Shown here one piece after another: positions 8,297 to 18,198 of a stretch of DNA of 64,000 bases. A model generated the notes under the pieces. That model was not told where the DNA came from, did not search any database, and was given only the letters and a program-made list of their open reading frames with translations. The DNA is from Bacillus sp. FJAT-47783 (lineage in GTDB: Bacteria > Bacillota > Bacilli > Bacillales > Aeribacillaceae), in contig NZ_JAKZKS010000001.1 in assembly GCF_022808615.1 (NCBI RefSeq), positions 248,001 to 312,000 of the forward strand, given 5' to 3'. The first letter of the stretch is position 1; each line of letters begins with the position of its first letter. Made by a program: the position numbers and the translations under genes.

Positions 8297-9280
8297 TTAA
8301 TCATGCATATCAATATCAGCTGAATAAATTTGTTTCACTTTTCCAGATTCTGTTTCAAGTAATAGTACACCTTCTTCATTAATACCAATTGCTCTTCCGA
8401 TGATCGTACCGGATAACGTTCTAGCTGTAATCATTTTGTTTAAACTGATCGAGTAGCTTTCCCATAATAATTTTATAGGTTTAAAACCGTGTTCCAAATA
8501 TTGATGATAAAGCTTTTCAAAGTTCATGAGTAGTTGTTGAATAATACGTGCCCTTGAAATGTGTTCACCTTTTTCAATCGCAAGAGATGTCGCGATCGAT
8601 TGAATTTGTTCTGGAAAATGTTGCTTCTTTTGATTGACATTTATTCCTATTCCAATGATTACAGAATGGACTTGGTCAGCCTCTGCTTGTAATTCCGTTA
8701 ATATTCCAACAACTTTTTTTCCGTTAAGTAAAATATCATTTGGCCATTTAATAGAAGGGGACAGTCCAGTAACCTCTTCAATCGCTTGGACGATGGCAAC
8801 TGCTGCTAACAATGTAAGCTGCGGTGTACGCTGAATGGAAATTTTCGGTCTTAATATGAGACTCATCCAAATACCTGTTTCTTTTGGAGAATACCAAACT
8901 CTTGCCATCCTCCCCCTTCCTCCAACCTGCTCATCACTTACGACGATGGTTCCTTCCTTCGCACCTTGACCTGCTAACTGCTGAGCGATCGTTTGGGTAG
9001 AATCAACACTTTCATAATCATGAATGACACGTCCTAATCGTTTCGTTTGTAAACCTAGTTGAATTTCGTTTGCAGAAATTTTATCTGGCATCTTGATAAT
9101 TCGATACCCTTTTTTCCGAACAGCTTCGAGTTCATATCCTTCTTTACGAAGTTCTTCAATATGCTTCCATACTGCCGTTCTTGAACAACCAAGCACATCG
9201 CTTATTTTTTGACCGGACACATAGTCTCCCTTTGCCTCCGAAAAAGCTTCTAAAAGCTTTCGTCTAATTTCTGATTGCAA
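8297..9280 (-). CDS. birA: Bifunctional biotin-protein ligase / biotin operon repressor
   Basis: About 327 residues from a TTG at 9280, the start that aligns with B. subtilis BirA (MxSxxRKxLxxxF); an in-frame GTG at 9292 coincides with the SD itself. Order: N-terminal winged helix (SGQKISDVLGCSRTAVWKHI), catalytic domain with the biotin loop GGRGRMARVW and KWPNDILLNGKKVVGIL, and a C-terminal SH3-like domain. It attaches biotin to carboxylases and represses biotin genes. The 5' end overlaps cca by about 31 bases. Confidence 0.93.
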   Translation of the reverse strand: MQSEIRRKLLEAFSEAKGDYVSGQKISDVLGCSRTAVWKHIEELRKEGYELEAVRKKGYRIIKMPDKISANEIQLGLQTKRLGRVIHDYESVDSTQTIAQQLAGQGAKEGTIVVSDEQVGGRGRMARVWYSPKETGIWMSLILRPKISIQRTPQLTLLAAVAIVQAIEEVTGLSPSIKWPNDILLNGKKVVGILTELQAEADQVHSVIIGIGINVNQKKQHFPEQIQSIATSLAIEKGEHISRARIIQQLLMNFEKLYHQYLEHGFKPIKLLWESYSISLNKMITARTLSGTIIGRAIGINEEGVLLLETESGKVKQIYSADIDMHD

Positions 9281-10458
9281 ATTTTGAGCCACTCCTTTAA
9301 TTGATCTTTTTCATTTTTTAACTGCCGGGATACTACGAGACGTTCAAGTTCACCGATCGTTTCCTTCACCCATGGCCCCGGCTTTAGCCCCATTATTTGT
9401 GTAATGTCACGTCCATTTAAAACGAGCTCACGACGATTTTTAATCGGGAGGTTCGCGTACATTTCTTTTAGCCTTTCGAAGTTCTCAACATCAGATTGCT
9501 TCAGAATGAGCTGACGAACACGTTCAATGCAAAGAGCATCTTCTATTCCTGTTTCATAAAGTAAAAAGTCATTCCATCCATTATTTAATAATTTGGGAAG
9601 AATCATTAGAGCCTTCTGTACATGCTTTATTCGTTTTACTGGCAGCTTCCAACTACGTAAAAACGATTCCACCTCTTGAATATTCAATACATACGAAACG
9701 AACGTCCAAAGTTCATTTTGATCTTGTAACGAAATGGAAAATGTAGCCAATTGTTGAAGCTCTTTCTTCCTCTCACCTAATCCTGGCAAATGTTTATAAA
9801 GGTTTGTACAAATCAATAATTGTAATCCTTCACAAACATTTGGACCTTTTAAAAGCTTTTCAAATTCAACTGCTTTTCGTTCGACCGAAATATTGTGCAA
9901 TAAATGATGGGTATCTTCAATTGCTTGCTTCGTGTCTGGATGTAAAGTAAACCCTAATTGAGATACGAAGCGAACGGCACGTAACATTCGAAGGGCATCT
10001 TCCGAAAACCGATGTTCAGCTTTCCCGACCGTTTCAATCGTTTTAGTCTTTATCGCTTCTTGCCCTTGAAAATAATCGATGATCTCTCCGTCTGCTTTCA
10101 TCGCCATCGCATTCATCGTAAAATCTCTTCTTTTTAAATCCTCTTTTAAAGACGAGATAAATGTAACAGCACTCGGTCTTCGGAAATCAGTGTATTCTGA
10201 TTCCTGTCTAAATGTTGTCACTTCAAACGGCTTCTCGTTGTATAAAACAATAATCGTACCGTGCTCGGCCCCAACATCGATGGTTTTACGAAAAAGCGCT
10301 TGAATTTCTTCTGGTTTTGCCGATGTAGCGATATCAACATCACCGATTGGCCGCCCTATTAATAAATCGCGAACAGAGCCCCCAACGAAATACGCCTCAT
10401 AGCCGTTTTCTTCAAGCTTATCGATAATTCCTTTAGCTTCTAGAAATAAATGTTTCAT
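9250..10458 (-). CDS. cca: CCA tRNA nucleotidyltransferase
   Basis: 402 residues from the ATG with GAGG 6 bases upstream (a GTG at 10473 is less likely). It builds or repairs the 3' CCA of tRNAs. Class II nucleotidyltransferase signatures: [20 protein letters not shown] (catalytic aspartates), [10 protein letters not shown] and [12 protein letters not shown]. It overlaps both bshA upstream and birA downstream in the operon. Confidence 0.95.
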   Translation of the reverse strand: MKHLFLEAKGIIDKLEENGYEAYFVGGSVRDLLIGRPIGDVDIATSAKPEEIQALFRKTIDVGAEHGTIIVLYNEKPFEVTTFRQESEYTDFRRPSAVTFISSLKEDLKRRDFTMNAMAMKADGEIIDYFQGQEAIKTKTIETVGKAEHRFSEDALRMLRAVRFVSQLGFTLHPDTKQAIEDTHHLLHNISVERKAVEFEKLLKGPNVCEGLQLLICTNLYKHLPGLGERKKELQQLATFSISLQDQNELWTFVSYVLNIQEVESFLRSWKLPVKRIKHVQKALMILPKLLNNGWNDFLLYETGIEDALCIERVRQLILKQSDVENFERLKEMYANLPIKNRRELVLNGRDITQIMGLKPGPWVKETIGELERLVVSRQLKNEKDQLKEWLKICNQKLDESF

Positions 10459-11596
10459 GACAAACCTCTTCACCTAACAGTTCAAAATAAATCTTCTCAT
10501 ACTGTGAAACAATTTTCGCTGAATGGAATCTTTCCGAAACGACAACTTTGCCTTGATGAGCCATTCGTTGATGAAGTACTTCATCTGAAAGTAAAGAAAT
10601 AGCTTTATCGGTCATATCATCTATGTCACCGACTTCACAAACAAAACCTGTTTTGCCGTGATCAATCACTTCTGGAATCCCTCCGATATTTGTACCAATA
10701 CACGGCACACCACATGCCATCGCCTCAATCAAGACAAGGCCGAAACTTTCTTTTTCGGAAGGAAGAATCATTACATCACTTAATGAATAGAGCTCATCTA
10801 AATTTTCCTGTTTGCCGAGGAACAGTACATGCTCTTGTAAATCCAATTTTTTTACAAGCTGATGAACAGCTGTCATTTCAGGTCCATCGCCGACAAGTAA
10901 TAATTTCGCTTTAACATGCTGTAACACGCGTTTAAATGTTTCGACAACATCCGAAACACGTTTTACTTTTCGAAAATTCGATACATGGATCATTACTTTC
11001 TCATTTGCTTGAATTCCATACTCCTCTTTCAAATGTTGAACATTTTTTTTCGTATAGATTCGCTCATCAATAAAATTGTACACCGTTTCAATTTGTTGAT
11101 TCGGTTCTAATAATTGATACGTTTCTTTAGCTAAAGCATTCGAAACCGCAGTTACACGGTCAGATGACTCAATTCCATATTTAATCGCATTTGATAATGA
11201 AAGATCATGTCCTAAAACGGTTATATCTGTACCGTGTAAAGTCGTGACAATTTTGATGTTGCCATTAACCATTTGTTTTGCTAAAGAAGCACATACTGCA
11301 TGAGGCACTGCATAATGAGCATGTAAAATATCGAGCTTTTCGTTTTCAATCACCTGTGCCATTTTACTAGCTAACGCAATATCATAAGGCGGATATTTAA
11401 AGACGGAGTATTGATTCACTTCGACTTCATGATAATAAATGTTGCAATACACTTTATTTAATCGAAACGGAATACTGGATGAAATAAAGTGAATTTCATG
11501 CCCTTTCTCAGCTAGTAACTTTCCAAGTTCTGTCGCCACGATGCCTGATCCCCCAACAGAAGGATAGCATGTAACGCCGATTTTTAATTTTCTCAT
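10433..11596 (-). CDS. bshA: N-acetyl-alpha-D-glucosaminyl L-malate synthase
   Basis: 387-residue GT4 glycosyltransferase, first step of bacillithiol synthesis (UDP-GlcNAc plus L-malate). Family features: [15 protein letters not shown] at the N terminus, GDGPE, and the nucleotide-sugar motif [18 protein letters not shown] followed by GGIPEVI. Its stop and start overlap neighbours, and it directly follows bshB1, which makes the next product. Confidence 0.95.
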   Translation of the reverse strand: MRKLKIGVTCYPSVGGSGIVATELGKLLAEKGHEIHFISSSIPFRLNKVYCNIYYHEVEVNQYSVFKYPPYDIALASKMAQVIENEKLDILHAHYAVPHAVCASLAKQMVNGNIKIVTTLHGTDITVLGHDLSLSNAIKYGIESSDRVTAVSNALAKETYQLLEPNQQIETVYNFIDERIYTKKNVQHLKEEYGIQANEKVMIHVSNFRKVKRVSDVVETFKRVLQHVKAKLLLVGDGPEMTAVHQLVKKLDLQEHVLFLGKQENLDELYSLSDVMILPSEKESFGLVLIEAMACGVPCIGTNIGGIPEVIDHGKTGFVCEVGDIDDMTDKAISLLSDEVLHQRMAHQGKVVVSERFHSAKIVSQYEKIYFELLGEEVCHETFISRS

Positions 11597-12315
11597 CCTT
11601 CATCACCAATTAAGTCTTGATTTAATATTATTGGGTTATTCGTGATAAACCCTTCTGCATATGGAAGTCCCCGTTCTTTTCCAAATAATCGTTCTCTCGC
11701 TTCAACTGTTTCGATATATCCATTGACTAAAGGCGTGTCAACTGTTTCATCGGATTTTATAAATTGACTTTTATAAGCTTTTAAGCTATTGAGTTTTTCA
11801 TCCATCGTTTCGGTAATATCAATTAAGAAATGGGGGCGGTGAAATCCATTAATCATGTAATAGTAAACAGCCTCTACTTTATGAGCGTTTTGCTTGTTCT
11901 CATCTTCAAACTTGCGAATTCCACTTGAAAAAACAGCTTCATCTACTAATTTTGCACACATCCCATGATCTGGATGACGGTCTTTATAATATGGCGCAAA
12001 TACAATGCGCGGTTGATACTTTCTAATGACCGTTACGATTTTTTTTATGTATGTTTCATTCATCATGAGGCCGCGGTCTGGTATATCTAAATTCAGCCTC
12101 TTAGATACGCCAAGGATTCGGGCAGCTTCTTTCGCTTCTTGTTTACGAAGAGGGACTGTTCCGTTTGAAGATAGCTCAGCTTTTGTTAAGTCACAAATCA
12201 CAATTCGAAATCCTTTTTTTGCATATTTGGCAATCGTTCCACCCATGCCAATTTCAACATCATCAGCATGGGCTCCAAATGCTAATATATCACATTTATT
12301 CATTATTCTACTCAT
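11593..12315 (-). CDS. bshB1: Bacillithiol biosynthesis deacetylase
   Basis: About 240 residues of the LmbE/PIG-L zinc deacetylase family. It removes acetate from GlcNAc-malate. Zinc ligands are visible in [14 protein letters not shown] and the RHPDHG motif. The ATG at 12315 is chosen because GGAGAG lies 9 bases before it; a second ATG is at 12303. The gene overlaps the mgsA stop and ends by overlapping the bshA start by 4 bases. Confidence 0.93.
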   Translation of the reverse strand: MSRIMNKCDILAFGAHADDVEIGMGGTIAKYAKKGFRIVICDLTKAELSSNGTVPLRKQEAKEAARILGVSKRLNLDIPDRGLMMNETYIKKIVTVIRKYQPRIVFAPYYKDRHPDHGMCAKLVDEAVFSSGIRKFEDENKQNAHKVEAVYYYMINGFHRPHFLIDITETMDEKLNSLKAYKSQFIKSDETVDTPLVNGYIETVEARERLFGKERGLPYAEGFITNNPIILNQDLIGDEG

Positions 12316-12706
12316 GAACAACTTCTCTCCATTTTAAATCTCCACGCTCTAGTCCCCGGATTAACATTTCAGCTGTTCCCATATTCGTCGCTAAAGGGAT
12401 TCCATAAACATCACACAGCCTGAGTAATGCAGAAACATCCGGCTCATGCGGTTGAGCCGTTAAAGGATCTCGGAAAAATAACACCATATCCATTTCATTA
12501 TTCGCAATAAGTGCACCTATTTGTTGGTCTCCGCCTAACGGGCCAGACTGAAAGCGCTGAATCGATAATCCAGTCGCCTCTTGAATGCGCTTGCCAGTCG
12601 TTCCTGTTGCAAATAGCTCATGCTTTTCTAAAACATGTTTATAGGCAATCGTGAACTGAACGATATCATTTTTCTTTTTATCATGTGCAATAAGTGCAAT
12701 TTTCAT
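12308..12706 (-). CDS. mgsA: Methylglyoxal synthase
   Basis: 132 residues. It converts dihydroxyacetone phosphate to methylglyoxal, relieving phosphate-sugar build-up. Conserved motifs are [16 protein letters not shown] and [14 protein letters not shown] (catalytic aspartates and phosphate loop), then [12 protein letters not shown]. Its neighbour bshB1 belongs to bacillithiol synthesis, a thiol that helps detoxify methylglyoxal, so the linkage makes sense. Confidence 0.95.
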   Translation of the reverse strand: MKIALIAHDKKKNDIVQFTIAYKHVLEKHELFATGTTGKRIQEATGLSIQRFQSGPLGGDQQIGALIANNEMDMVLFFRDPLTAQPHEPDVSALLRLCDVYGIPLATNMGTAEMLIRGLERGDLKWREVVHE

Positions 12707-12717
12707 AAAAAATCCCC

Positions 12718-13500
12718 TTATTCCAAAATATTTTCTAATCCATAGACGAGAATATCTAGCTTCATAACCGTTTCAACCGAAAGTTTCACACCTGACATAA
12801 AGGAAGCACGATTGTATGAATCGTGACGAATTTTTAACGTTTGACCGTCTCCGCCGAACAATACTTCTTGATGGGCAACGAGTCCTGGTAAACGAACACT
12901 ATGGATCCGAATGCCATTCATGTCACCACCCCTTGCGCCTTCCATTGTTTCTTTTTCATCTGGGTGACCTTGCTTTTTCGGCTCGCGAACTTCTGAAATC
13001 ATCTCAGCTGTTTTCACGCCTGTACCTGAAGGTGCATCTAGTTTTTGATCATGATGCATTTCTATGATTTCAACATCTTGAAAATATTTTGCTGCCATTT
13101 GCGAAAACTTCATCATTAAGATAGCACCTATTGCAAAGTTAGGTGCAATAATTGCGCCAATTCCTTTTTTCTCTGCTAGTTCTCTTAGCTCTTGTAAATC
13201 GTTTTCTGTAAATCCGGTCGTCCCAACTACTGGACGGACACCGTGTTCAAGCGCAAGCCTCGTATGTATTTTCCCAGTTTCAGGCGTTGTTAAATCAATT
13301 AATACATCTGGTTTCGTTTCTAAAAAGCATTCTTTAGCATCTGAATAGGTGTATACATCGGTTTCTTGAAACTTTTCACCATTGTTGATACGATCAATAA
13401 CACTAACTAACTCGAAGTGCTCTGTGTTTTGTACGAGCTTTACTGCTTCAGCCCCCATTCTCCCTCTTGGGCCCGCGATAACAACCTTTACTTTATTCAT
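12718..13500 (-). CDS. dapB: 4-hydroxy-tetrahydrodipicolinate reductase
   Basis: 260 residues, lysine and diaminopimelate pathway. The Rossmann motif [12 protein letters not shown] binds NAD(P)H. VVGTTGF and the catalytic loop [14 protein letters not shown] are present, as is the family-typical [13 protein letters not shown]. It begins 4 bases after ypjD. Diaminopimelate is needed for the wall and, via dipicolinate, for spores. Confidence 0.96.
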   Translation of the reverse strand: MNKVKVVIAGPRGRMGAEAVKLVQNTEHFELVSVIDRINNGEKFQETDVYTYSDAKECFLETKPDVLIDLTTPETGKIHTRLALEHGVRPVVGTTGFTENDLQELRELAEKKGIGAIIAPNFAIGAILMMKFSQMAAKYFQDVEIIEMHHDQKLDAPSGTGVKTAEMISEVREPKKQGHPDEKETMEGARGGDMNGIRIHSVRLPGLVAHQEVLFGGDGQTLKIRHDSYNRASFMSGVKLSVETVMKLDILVYGLENILE

Positions 13501-13503
13501 TGT

Positions 13504-13836
13504 TTACACCTCTTCTTTTTTTGTCCATCTATTTTTATCTCTTGTCTGGAATTTGTCCATGACGAGATTATGTGCTGTTTCTAAGTCGATGTTTAATGAA
13601 TTAGCTAAACAGATTAGAACAAATAATAAATCCCCGATTTCTTCTTCAATAGCTTTTTCTTTTTCCGTTTTCTTTTTCGGCTTTTCTCCATAATAATGGT
13701 TGACTTCTCTTGCCAGTTCACCTAATTCTTCCGTTAAACGAGCAAGCATCGCTAGTGGGCTAAAATACCCTTCTTTAAATTGACCGATATATACGTCGAC
13801 TTCTTCTTGCAATTGTTTCATCGTTTTATCTTTCAT
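13504..13836 (-). CDS. ypjD: MazG-like nucleotide pyrophosphohydrolase YpjD
   Basis: 110 residues from the ATG at 13836 (AAGGAG 8 bases upstream; an earlier GTG is inside the SD). The MazG metal-binding pattern is clear: EELGELAREV followed by KAIEEEIGDLLFVLICLANSL. It probably hydrolyses a non-canonical or excess nucleoside triphosphate. First gene of the ypjD-dapB-mgsA-bshB1-bshA-cca-birA operon. Confidence 0.9.
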   Translation of the reverse strand: MKDKTMKQLQEEVDVYIGQFKEGYFSPLAMLARLTEELGELAREVNHYYGEKPKKKTEKEKAIEEEIGDLLFVLICLANSLNIDLETAHNLVMDKFQTRDKNRWTKKEEV

Positions 13837-13864
13837 CTTGTCCACTCCTTGTACTTACTCTTAC

Positions 13865-13893
13865 ATGTTATATAATTGCTTAGCTTTTGACAA
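13865..13893 (-). promoter_or_regulatory. Promoter of the ypjD-dapB-mgsA-bsh-cca-birA operon
   Basis: On the minus strand TTGTCA (13888-13893), a 17-base spacer and TAACAT (13865-13870) form a plausible sigma-A promoter about 30 bases before the ypjD start. Confidence 0.55.
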
Positions 13894-13928
13894 ATTAAAA
13901 ATCTTACATTTGATAAAACTTTCGATGT

Positions 13929-13958
13929 TTGTCAAACGGAATCGTTTTCAACTATAAT
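13929..13958 (+). promoter_or_regulatory. Promoter of ypjC
   Basis: TTGTCA (13929-13934), an 18-base spacer and a perfect TATAAT (13953-13958) on the plus strand, divergent from the ypjD promoter. The transcript leader would be about 110 bases. Confidence 0.65.
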
Positions 13959-13998
13959 AAAGTGAAACTTTCTTCAGAGGGAACACAGAATGAAATTT

Positions 13999-14036
13999 GG
14001 CAGTTATCGTTTCGATATAAAGAAACGGTAGCTGCC
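13999..14036 (+). promoter_or_regulatory. 15-bp hairpin in the ypjC leader
   Basis: GGCAGTTATCGTTTC and GAAACGGTAGCTGCC pair along their whole length when two G-U wobbles are allowed; the loop is GATATAAA. No T run follows on either strand, so it is not an ordinary terminator. It may stabilise the mRNA or bind a regulator. Confidence 0.45.
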
Positions 14037-14074
14037 CGTTGTGTGAAAAAAGCTAATCATTTGGGGGTGTGTGA

Positions 14075-14941
14075 ATGTTTCAAGTAAAATTTAAAAATAT
14101 TATATTCATTTTAATTGGATCGGCCATCTTCGCTTTTGGGCTCGTTCACTTTAATATGCAAAACAATTTAGCTGAAGGTGGATTTACAGGGATTACGTTA
14201 TTATTATACTTTTTATTTCAAGTAGACCCTTCCATTTCGAACTTATTATTAAATATTCCGATCTTTTTTATTGGCTGGAAACTGCTCGGTCGCAATACAT
14301 TTATTTACACGATTATCGGAACGGTCTCCCTTTCCGTTTTTTTATGGATTTTTCAAAGAAAGCAAGTTGAAATTCCTTTAAATGAAGATATGACGTTAGC
14401 AGCACTTTTCGCAGGTGTCTTTATCGGGGTAGGCCTTGGTACGATTTTCCGATTCGGAGGTACAACTGGTGGTGTCGACATTATCGCAAGGCTCGTCCAT
14501 AAATATATAGGTTGGAGTATGGGGAAAACGATGTTTTTGTTCGATGCATGTGTCATCCTTCTCTCCTTGTCCTATTTATCGTACCGAGAAGCAATGTATA
14601 CGCTTGTCGCTGTCTTCGTCGGAGCAAGAGTTATTGATTTTATGCAAGAAGGCGCGTATGCAGCAAAAGGGGCGACAATTATTTCAGAACAAAATGAGAA
14701 AATAGCGGAAACGATTTTAAAAGATATGGATAGAGGTGTGACAATTTTAAAAGGGCAAGGTTCCTTCACGAAGCAAGACCGTAACGTTTTATACTGTGTT
14801 GTCGGTAAAAATGAACTGTTTAAACTAAAACAAGTCATCACATCCGTTGATCCACATGCATTTGTTGCTGTCAGTGATGTACACGATGTGTTAGGTGAAG
14901 GTTTCACTCTCGATGAAAATAAAAACCCGATAGAAAGATAG
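14075..14941 (+). CDS. ypjC: YitT-family membrane protein YpjC
   Basis: 288 residues. Five or six hydrophobic segments in the first about 200 residues (DUF161), with the conserved GGTTGGVDIIARL loop, are followed by a soluble DUF2179 domain (GVTILKGQGSFTKQDRNVLYCVV). Transport substrate, if any, is unknown. GGGGGTG precedes the ATG. It runs opposite to all its neighbours, with its own promoter and a shared terminator. Confidence 0.88.
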   Translation: MFQVKFKNIIFILIGSAIFAFGLVHFNMQNNLAEGGFTGITLLLYFLFQVDPSISNLLLNIPIFFIGWKLLGRNTFIYTIIGTVSLSVFLWIFQRKQVEIPLNEDMTLAALFAGVFIGVGLGTIFRFGGTTGGVDIIARLVHKYIGWSMGKTMFLFDACVILLSLSYLSYREAMYTLVAVFVGARVIDFMQEGAYAAKGATIISEQNEKIAETILKDMDRGVTILKGQGSFTKQDRNVLYCVVGKNELFKLKQVITSVDPHAFVAVSDVHDVLGEGFTLDENKNPIER

Positions 14942-14962
14942 TTAAACTTTGTTACAAAAAAC

Positions 14963-14996
14963 AAACAGGCTTGGAGAATTTTCTTCGAGCCTGTTT
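14963..14996. terminator. Bidirectional terminator between ypjC and ypjB
   Basis: AAACAGGCTTGGAGAA pairs with TTCTTCGAGCCTGTTT (16 bp with two wobbles), with T runs on both strands. It serves convergent ypjC and ypjB. Confidence 0.85.
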
Positions 14997-15010
14997 TTAT
15001 TGTTGAAGTT

Positions 15011-15799
15011 TTATTTGTTATGATCCTTTGATGGCACTTTTCTTGTTTCTGCTTTATATTTACGCCAGCCCGCATATGTTAAGGCTAAAAATATAATGCT
15101 TCCTGTTGAAATAATGACCCAAATGAGAGAAGGATCTGTATCGTCTTCATTTGCACGATTAAAAATATCCTTTAACGCATCTTCCATCGCCACTAATTGT
15201 TGGAACCTCGTTTGTTCAGTTATTTCGGAATACATCGAATGTTCAATAGCCGAAATATGTGTTTCTACTCGTTTTATGTTTTGATCTTTCACATCTACTG
15301 TCAAACTTGGATAAATGATGCCGTATAAGGAGATAAAGTTTTCCCATTCTTGTTCAAAAGCTGTTAAATCTCCTTCTTCCATATTACTTTTCAACTGTGA
15401 AAAAGTCGTCATAATCGGCTCTTCCATCGTCCCCCACAGTGGTTGATGCTCAGAAATCGTCGCATCTACTACTAAGCGAAATTGTGTGACCGCTTTTACT
15501 TTCTCTTCATCCGTTGCTTCTTCATTTACCATTGTTTCTAATGCATGATGCTCTGACGAGTGAATGGCTTTTAGTTCGTCCACCGAATATTCATTATCGT
15601 TTAAGGATATTTCGTTTAACTGTTCATGAAAATATTGAAGCAACTGCTCACTTTCCGTAAAACGATTTTGCTTTGCTAATTGCCACGCTACATTTGAAAT
15701 TTGGTCAAGTTTTTCCCAGTCCGTTTCCGTATATGAATGAGAAACGGATGGGATGAGTAGCATTATGAAAACGAAGAATATCCATAAGATCTTTTTCAT
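15011..15799 (-). CDS. ypjB: Sporulation protein YpjB
   Basis: 262 residues with an N-terminal signal peptide (ILWIFFVFIMLLIPSVSHS), a long helical extracytoplasmic region and a C-terminal transmembrane segment near residues 225-245 (LIWVIISTGSIIFLALTY) with a basic tail. Matches the Spore_YpjB family by architecture and position. Molecular function is unknown. Confidence 0.82.
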   Translation of the reverse strand: MKKILWIFFVFIMLLIPSVSHSYTETDWEKLDQISNVAWQLAKQNRFTESEQLLQYFHEQLNEISLNDNEYSVDELKAIHSSEHHALETMVNEEATDEEKVKAVTQFRLVVDATISEHQPLWGTMEEPIMTTFSQLKSNMEEGDLTAFEQEWENFISLYGIIYPSLTVDVKDQNIKRVETHISAIEHSMYSEITEQTRFQQLVAMEDALKDIFNRANEDDTDPSLIWVIISTGSIIFLALTYAGWRKYKAETRKVPSKDHNK

Positions 15800-15867
15800 A
15801 CTTGTCCCTCCTATTACTTCTAGTAATAGTTATGATTGAGCGGACAAGAGTAGACCAAACTTTTTAT

Positions 15868-15985
15868 TAGAAAAGCACAAGGCTCCTTGCTTTGCCTCAG
15901 ATAAAAAGTCCTTACGACGAAAAGGCGCTTTTTTCCTTTATGGCATCACGTTTTTATCTCAAGAAGGGAATAGATGCCGCTGAAC
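15868..15985. repeat. Degenerate Bacillaceae-type intergenic repeat
   Basis: The stretch beginning GAAAAGCACAAGGC with GTCCTTACGACGAAAAGGCG resembles an intergenic repeat I remember from many Bacillus genomes (GAAAAGCGCAAGGCG type). An inner inverted repeat GATAAAAA (15900) / TTTTTATC (15951) remains. A start similar to the element at 48121 is visible. An open frame of about 50 codons crosses it, without an SD, and is not called. Confidence 0.4.
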
Positions 15986-16040
15986 ATAAAAAATATGCAC
16001 AATTTTTAGAAAAAATCAACCGATTATTCTAAAGGTAAAA

Positions 16041-16634
16041 TTAATAAATAGAAAGCTTTTTTGCTTTTGTTGATAAAACTACTTTATAGGCAAGGAATAT
16101 CGATAAAATACTTAACCAAAATGTAAAATAACCGATCGGTTGCATATATTCATTTAGTACACTGTAACGCGGCATCATACCGAAAACGTAATCGATCATT
16201 TCATTATGTATCGTCCATAATCCAGCGATAATGAGGTGAGTTTTTCCAAACCGATAGTAAGGTGAATAGAGTAACCCTTGAAGAGCCATTCCTAAATGGG
16301 AGAATATAAGCATCCAGCCAGCAAATGAATATGTCTCAGTTTCCACAAAAACTAAAATGTTCATGACGACTGCCCATATCCCATACTTAAATAGTGTAAT
16401 AAGCGCTAACGCCTCAAATAATTTTGCATTTTTCTTGAATAAAAACCCGATTAAAACAAATACAAAAAAAAGACTAGCTGTCGGACTATCCGGAACGAAT
16501 GGAAGAAAGTGTATAGGTGTTTCTTTTAATTGATATCCATACCATATGTATCCGTAAATCGTTCCAAATATATTAATACTAAGCATCATCCAAAGAAATG
16601 GTCGTTCTTTAATGATGTAATGTATCCAATTCAT
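16041..16634 (-). CDS. ypjA: DUF1405 membrane protein YpjA
   Basis: 197 residues, nearly all hydrophobic: about six transmembrane segments with short polar loops (HFLPFVPDSPTASLFF, GLWTIHNEMIDYVFG). Position between ypjB and qcrC and this pattern match YpjA. No catalytic motif is obvious; function is unknown. Confidence 0.85.
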   Translation of the reverse strand: MNWIHYIIKERPFLWMMLSINIFGTIYGYIWYGYQLKETPIHFLPFVPDSPTASLFFVFVLIGFLFKKNAKLFEALALITLFKYGIWAVVMNILVFVETETYSFAGWMLIFSHLGMALQGLLYSPYYRFGKTHLIIAGLWTIHNEMIDYVFGMMPRYSVLNEYMQPIGYFTFWLSILSIFLAYKVVLSTKAKKLSIY

Positions 16635-16673
16635 CCTTTACACTCTCCATCTAGATGATAGTTGACTATATGT

Positions 16674-16702
16674 AAAAAAGCTGACATAACGTCAGCTTTT
16701 TT
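16674..16702 (-). terminator. qcrABC terminator
   Basis: AAAAAAGCTGAC, loop ATAAC and GTCAGCTTTTTT form a perfect stem overlapping the qcrC stop codon, with a T run on the minus strand. Confidence 0.85.
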
Positions 16703-17468
16703 ACTTAGATGTTACATTAGCAATAAATTCTGATAGTACTTGTAATTCTTCATCCGTACCTTTAAATACGCCTGGTGGCATGTTTCCTTGACCTTCAACA
16801 GCAATTTTTGAAATTTCTTCAGGTGTTAACCCTGTATCCACTAGACTTGGTCCAGCTGCTCCACCTTGAAGGTTATCACCGTGACAAGAAATACATCCTT
16901 GGTCAGAATATACTTTATAACCATCGGATTCTGTATCGATTTCAGCTTCCGCTTGAATTTTCCCTTGCTCAGCCGCTTTTTCCCAGTCATGTTGTACAAC
17001 AGATTCCCATGTTAGGAAAATAGAAGAAGCAAGTGCAAGTAACATCATCCCTACAGCTATAGGACGCTTATGTGGACGACGTTCAGGACCACGGTCTAAA
17101 AACGGTGCAAGTAATAATGCACCAAATGCTAAACCAGGCATAATGATTGCACCAATTACTGTATAAGGGCCAGATGCATATGAGTATTTTAATAGCTGAT
17201 ATAAGAATAAGAAATACCAGTCAGGTAATGGAATATATCCAGTATCAGTCGGATCTGCAACACGTTCTAAAGGTGATGGATGGGCAATCGTTAAACATAA
17301 ATAACCGATTAAAAATACGGCACCAACCATCCACTCTTTTAATAAAAAGTTTGGCCAGAACGCTTCCGTTTTTCCTGGGTATTCCGAATAATCTTTAGGA
17401 ATATTAGGCTTTCTTTCAGCACTAACACGTGAGTCACCAACAAATTTCATACCTTTTCCGCGATGCAT
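16701..17468 (-). CDS. qcrC: Menaquinol:cytochrome c reductase, cytochrome b/c subunit
   Basis: 255 residues: the N-terminal half is subunit-IV-like with three membrane segments (AVFLIGYLCLTIAHP, YTVIGAIIMPGLAFGALLLAP, VGMMLLALASSIFLTW). The C-terminal domain is cytochrome c with CISCHGDN for covalent heme and a methionine ligand in GNMPPG. This fusion is typical of the Bacillus bc complex. It passes electrons from menaquinol to cytochrome c. GGAGGGGAAACT precedes the ATG. Confidence 0.95.
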   Translation of the reverse strand: MHRGKGMKFVGDSRVSAERKPNIPKDYSEYPGKTEAFWPNFLLKEWMVGAVFLIGYLCLTIAHPSPLERVADPTDTGYIPLPDWYFLFLYQLLKYSYASGPYTVIGAIIMPGLAFGALLLAPFLDRGPERRPHKRPIAVGMMLLALASSIFLTWESVVQHDWEKAAEQGKIQAEAEIDTESDGYKVYSDQGCISCHGDNLQGGAAGPSLVDTGLTPEEISKIAVEGQGNMPPGVFKGTDEELQVLSEFIANVTSK

Positions 17469-17520
17469 AGTTTCCCCTCCTTTGTAAGGTGGTTACCGGT
17501 ATTTGATCCACCCGTCATTT

Positions 17521-18195
17521 TTATAGTGGACCAGAAATACCTTGTTTACGAATCATTAAGAAGTGAGCAGCCATTAAGCCAAATAATGCTGCTGGTAAAA
17601 AGAATACATGAATTGCAAAGAAACGAGCTAATGTTTGAGCACCGACAATTTCTTCATGCCCTGCAAGTAGCACTTTTACTTGAGTACCGATTAATGGTGT
17701 AGCTTCCGCAATTTGCAAGCCTACTTTTGTTGCGAATAACGCTTTCATATCCCACGGTAATAAATAACCTGTAAAACCTAAACCTAACATAACGAAGAAA
17801 ATTAATACGCCTACAATCCAGTTTAGTTCACGAGGCTTTTTATAAGCACCTTGGAAAAATACGCGTAATGTATGTAAGAACATCATCACAATAACTAAAC
17901 TCGCTCCCCAGTGGTGCATTCCGCGAACGATTTGTCCGAATGCTACTTCGTTTTGCAGGTAGTATACAGACTCCCAAGCATTTTTAATATCAGGTACATA
18001 ATACATGGTTAAGAACATCCCCGATAACACTTGGATAACGGTTACGAAAAATGTTAATCCGCCAAAGCAGTAAACAAATGCTGAAAAGTGGTGAGCTGGG
18101 TTAACGTGCTCCGGTACCTCATGGTCGGCAATATCTCGCCATAAAGGCGTAATATCTAAACGCTCGTCTACCCAATCATAAATTCTGTTAAGCAT
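17521..18195 (-). CDS. qcrB: Menaquinol:cytochrome c reductase, cytochrome b6 subunit
   Basis: 224 residues, four transmembrane helices with the paired heme-ligand histidines (RGMHHWGASLVIVMMFLHTLRV and the FFAIHVFFLP helix) and GFTGYLLPWDMKA. It lies 3 bases after qcrA in the same operon and supplies the quinol oxidation and reduction sites. Confidence 0.95.
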   Translation of the reverse strand: MLNRIYDWVDERLDITPLWRDIADHEVPEHVNPAHHFSAFVYCFGGLTFFVTVIQVLSGMFLTMYYVPDIKNAWESVYYLQNEVAFGQIVRGMHHWGASLVIVMMFLHTLRVFFQGAYKKPRELNWIVGVLIFFVMLGLGFTGYLLPWDMKALFATKVGLQIAEATPLIGTQVKVLLAGHEEIVGAQTLARFFAIHVFFLPAALFGLMAAHFLMIRKQGISGPL

Positions 18196-18198
18196 TTA

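Noticed and set aside
7979-8323. 114-codon plus-strand frame over the panB leader
   Set aside because: Crosses the panB start, a strong terminator and the leader hairpins; no SD.
14572-15075. 167-codon minus-strand open frame opposite ypjC
   Set aside because: No SD, odd composition, lies antisense to a clear gene and crosses its terminator.
15868-16032. Open frame of about 50 codons ending FLEKINRLF
   Set aside because: No SD and lies within a repeat-like stretch; kept only as a repeat.
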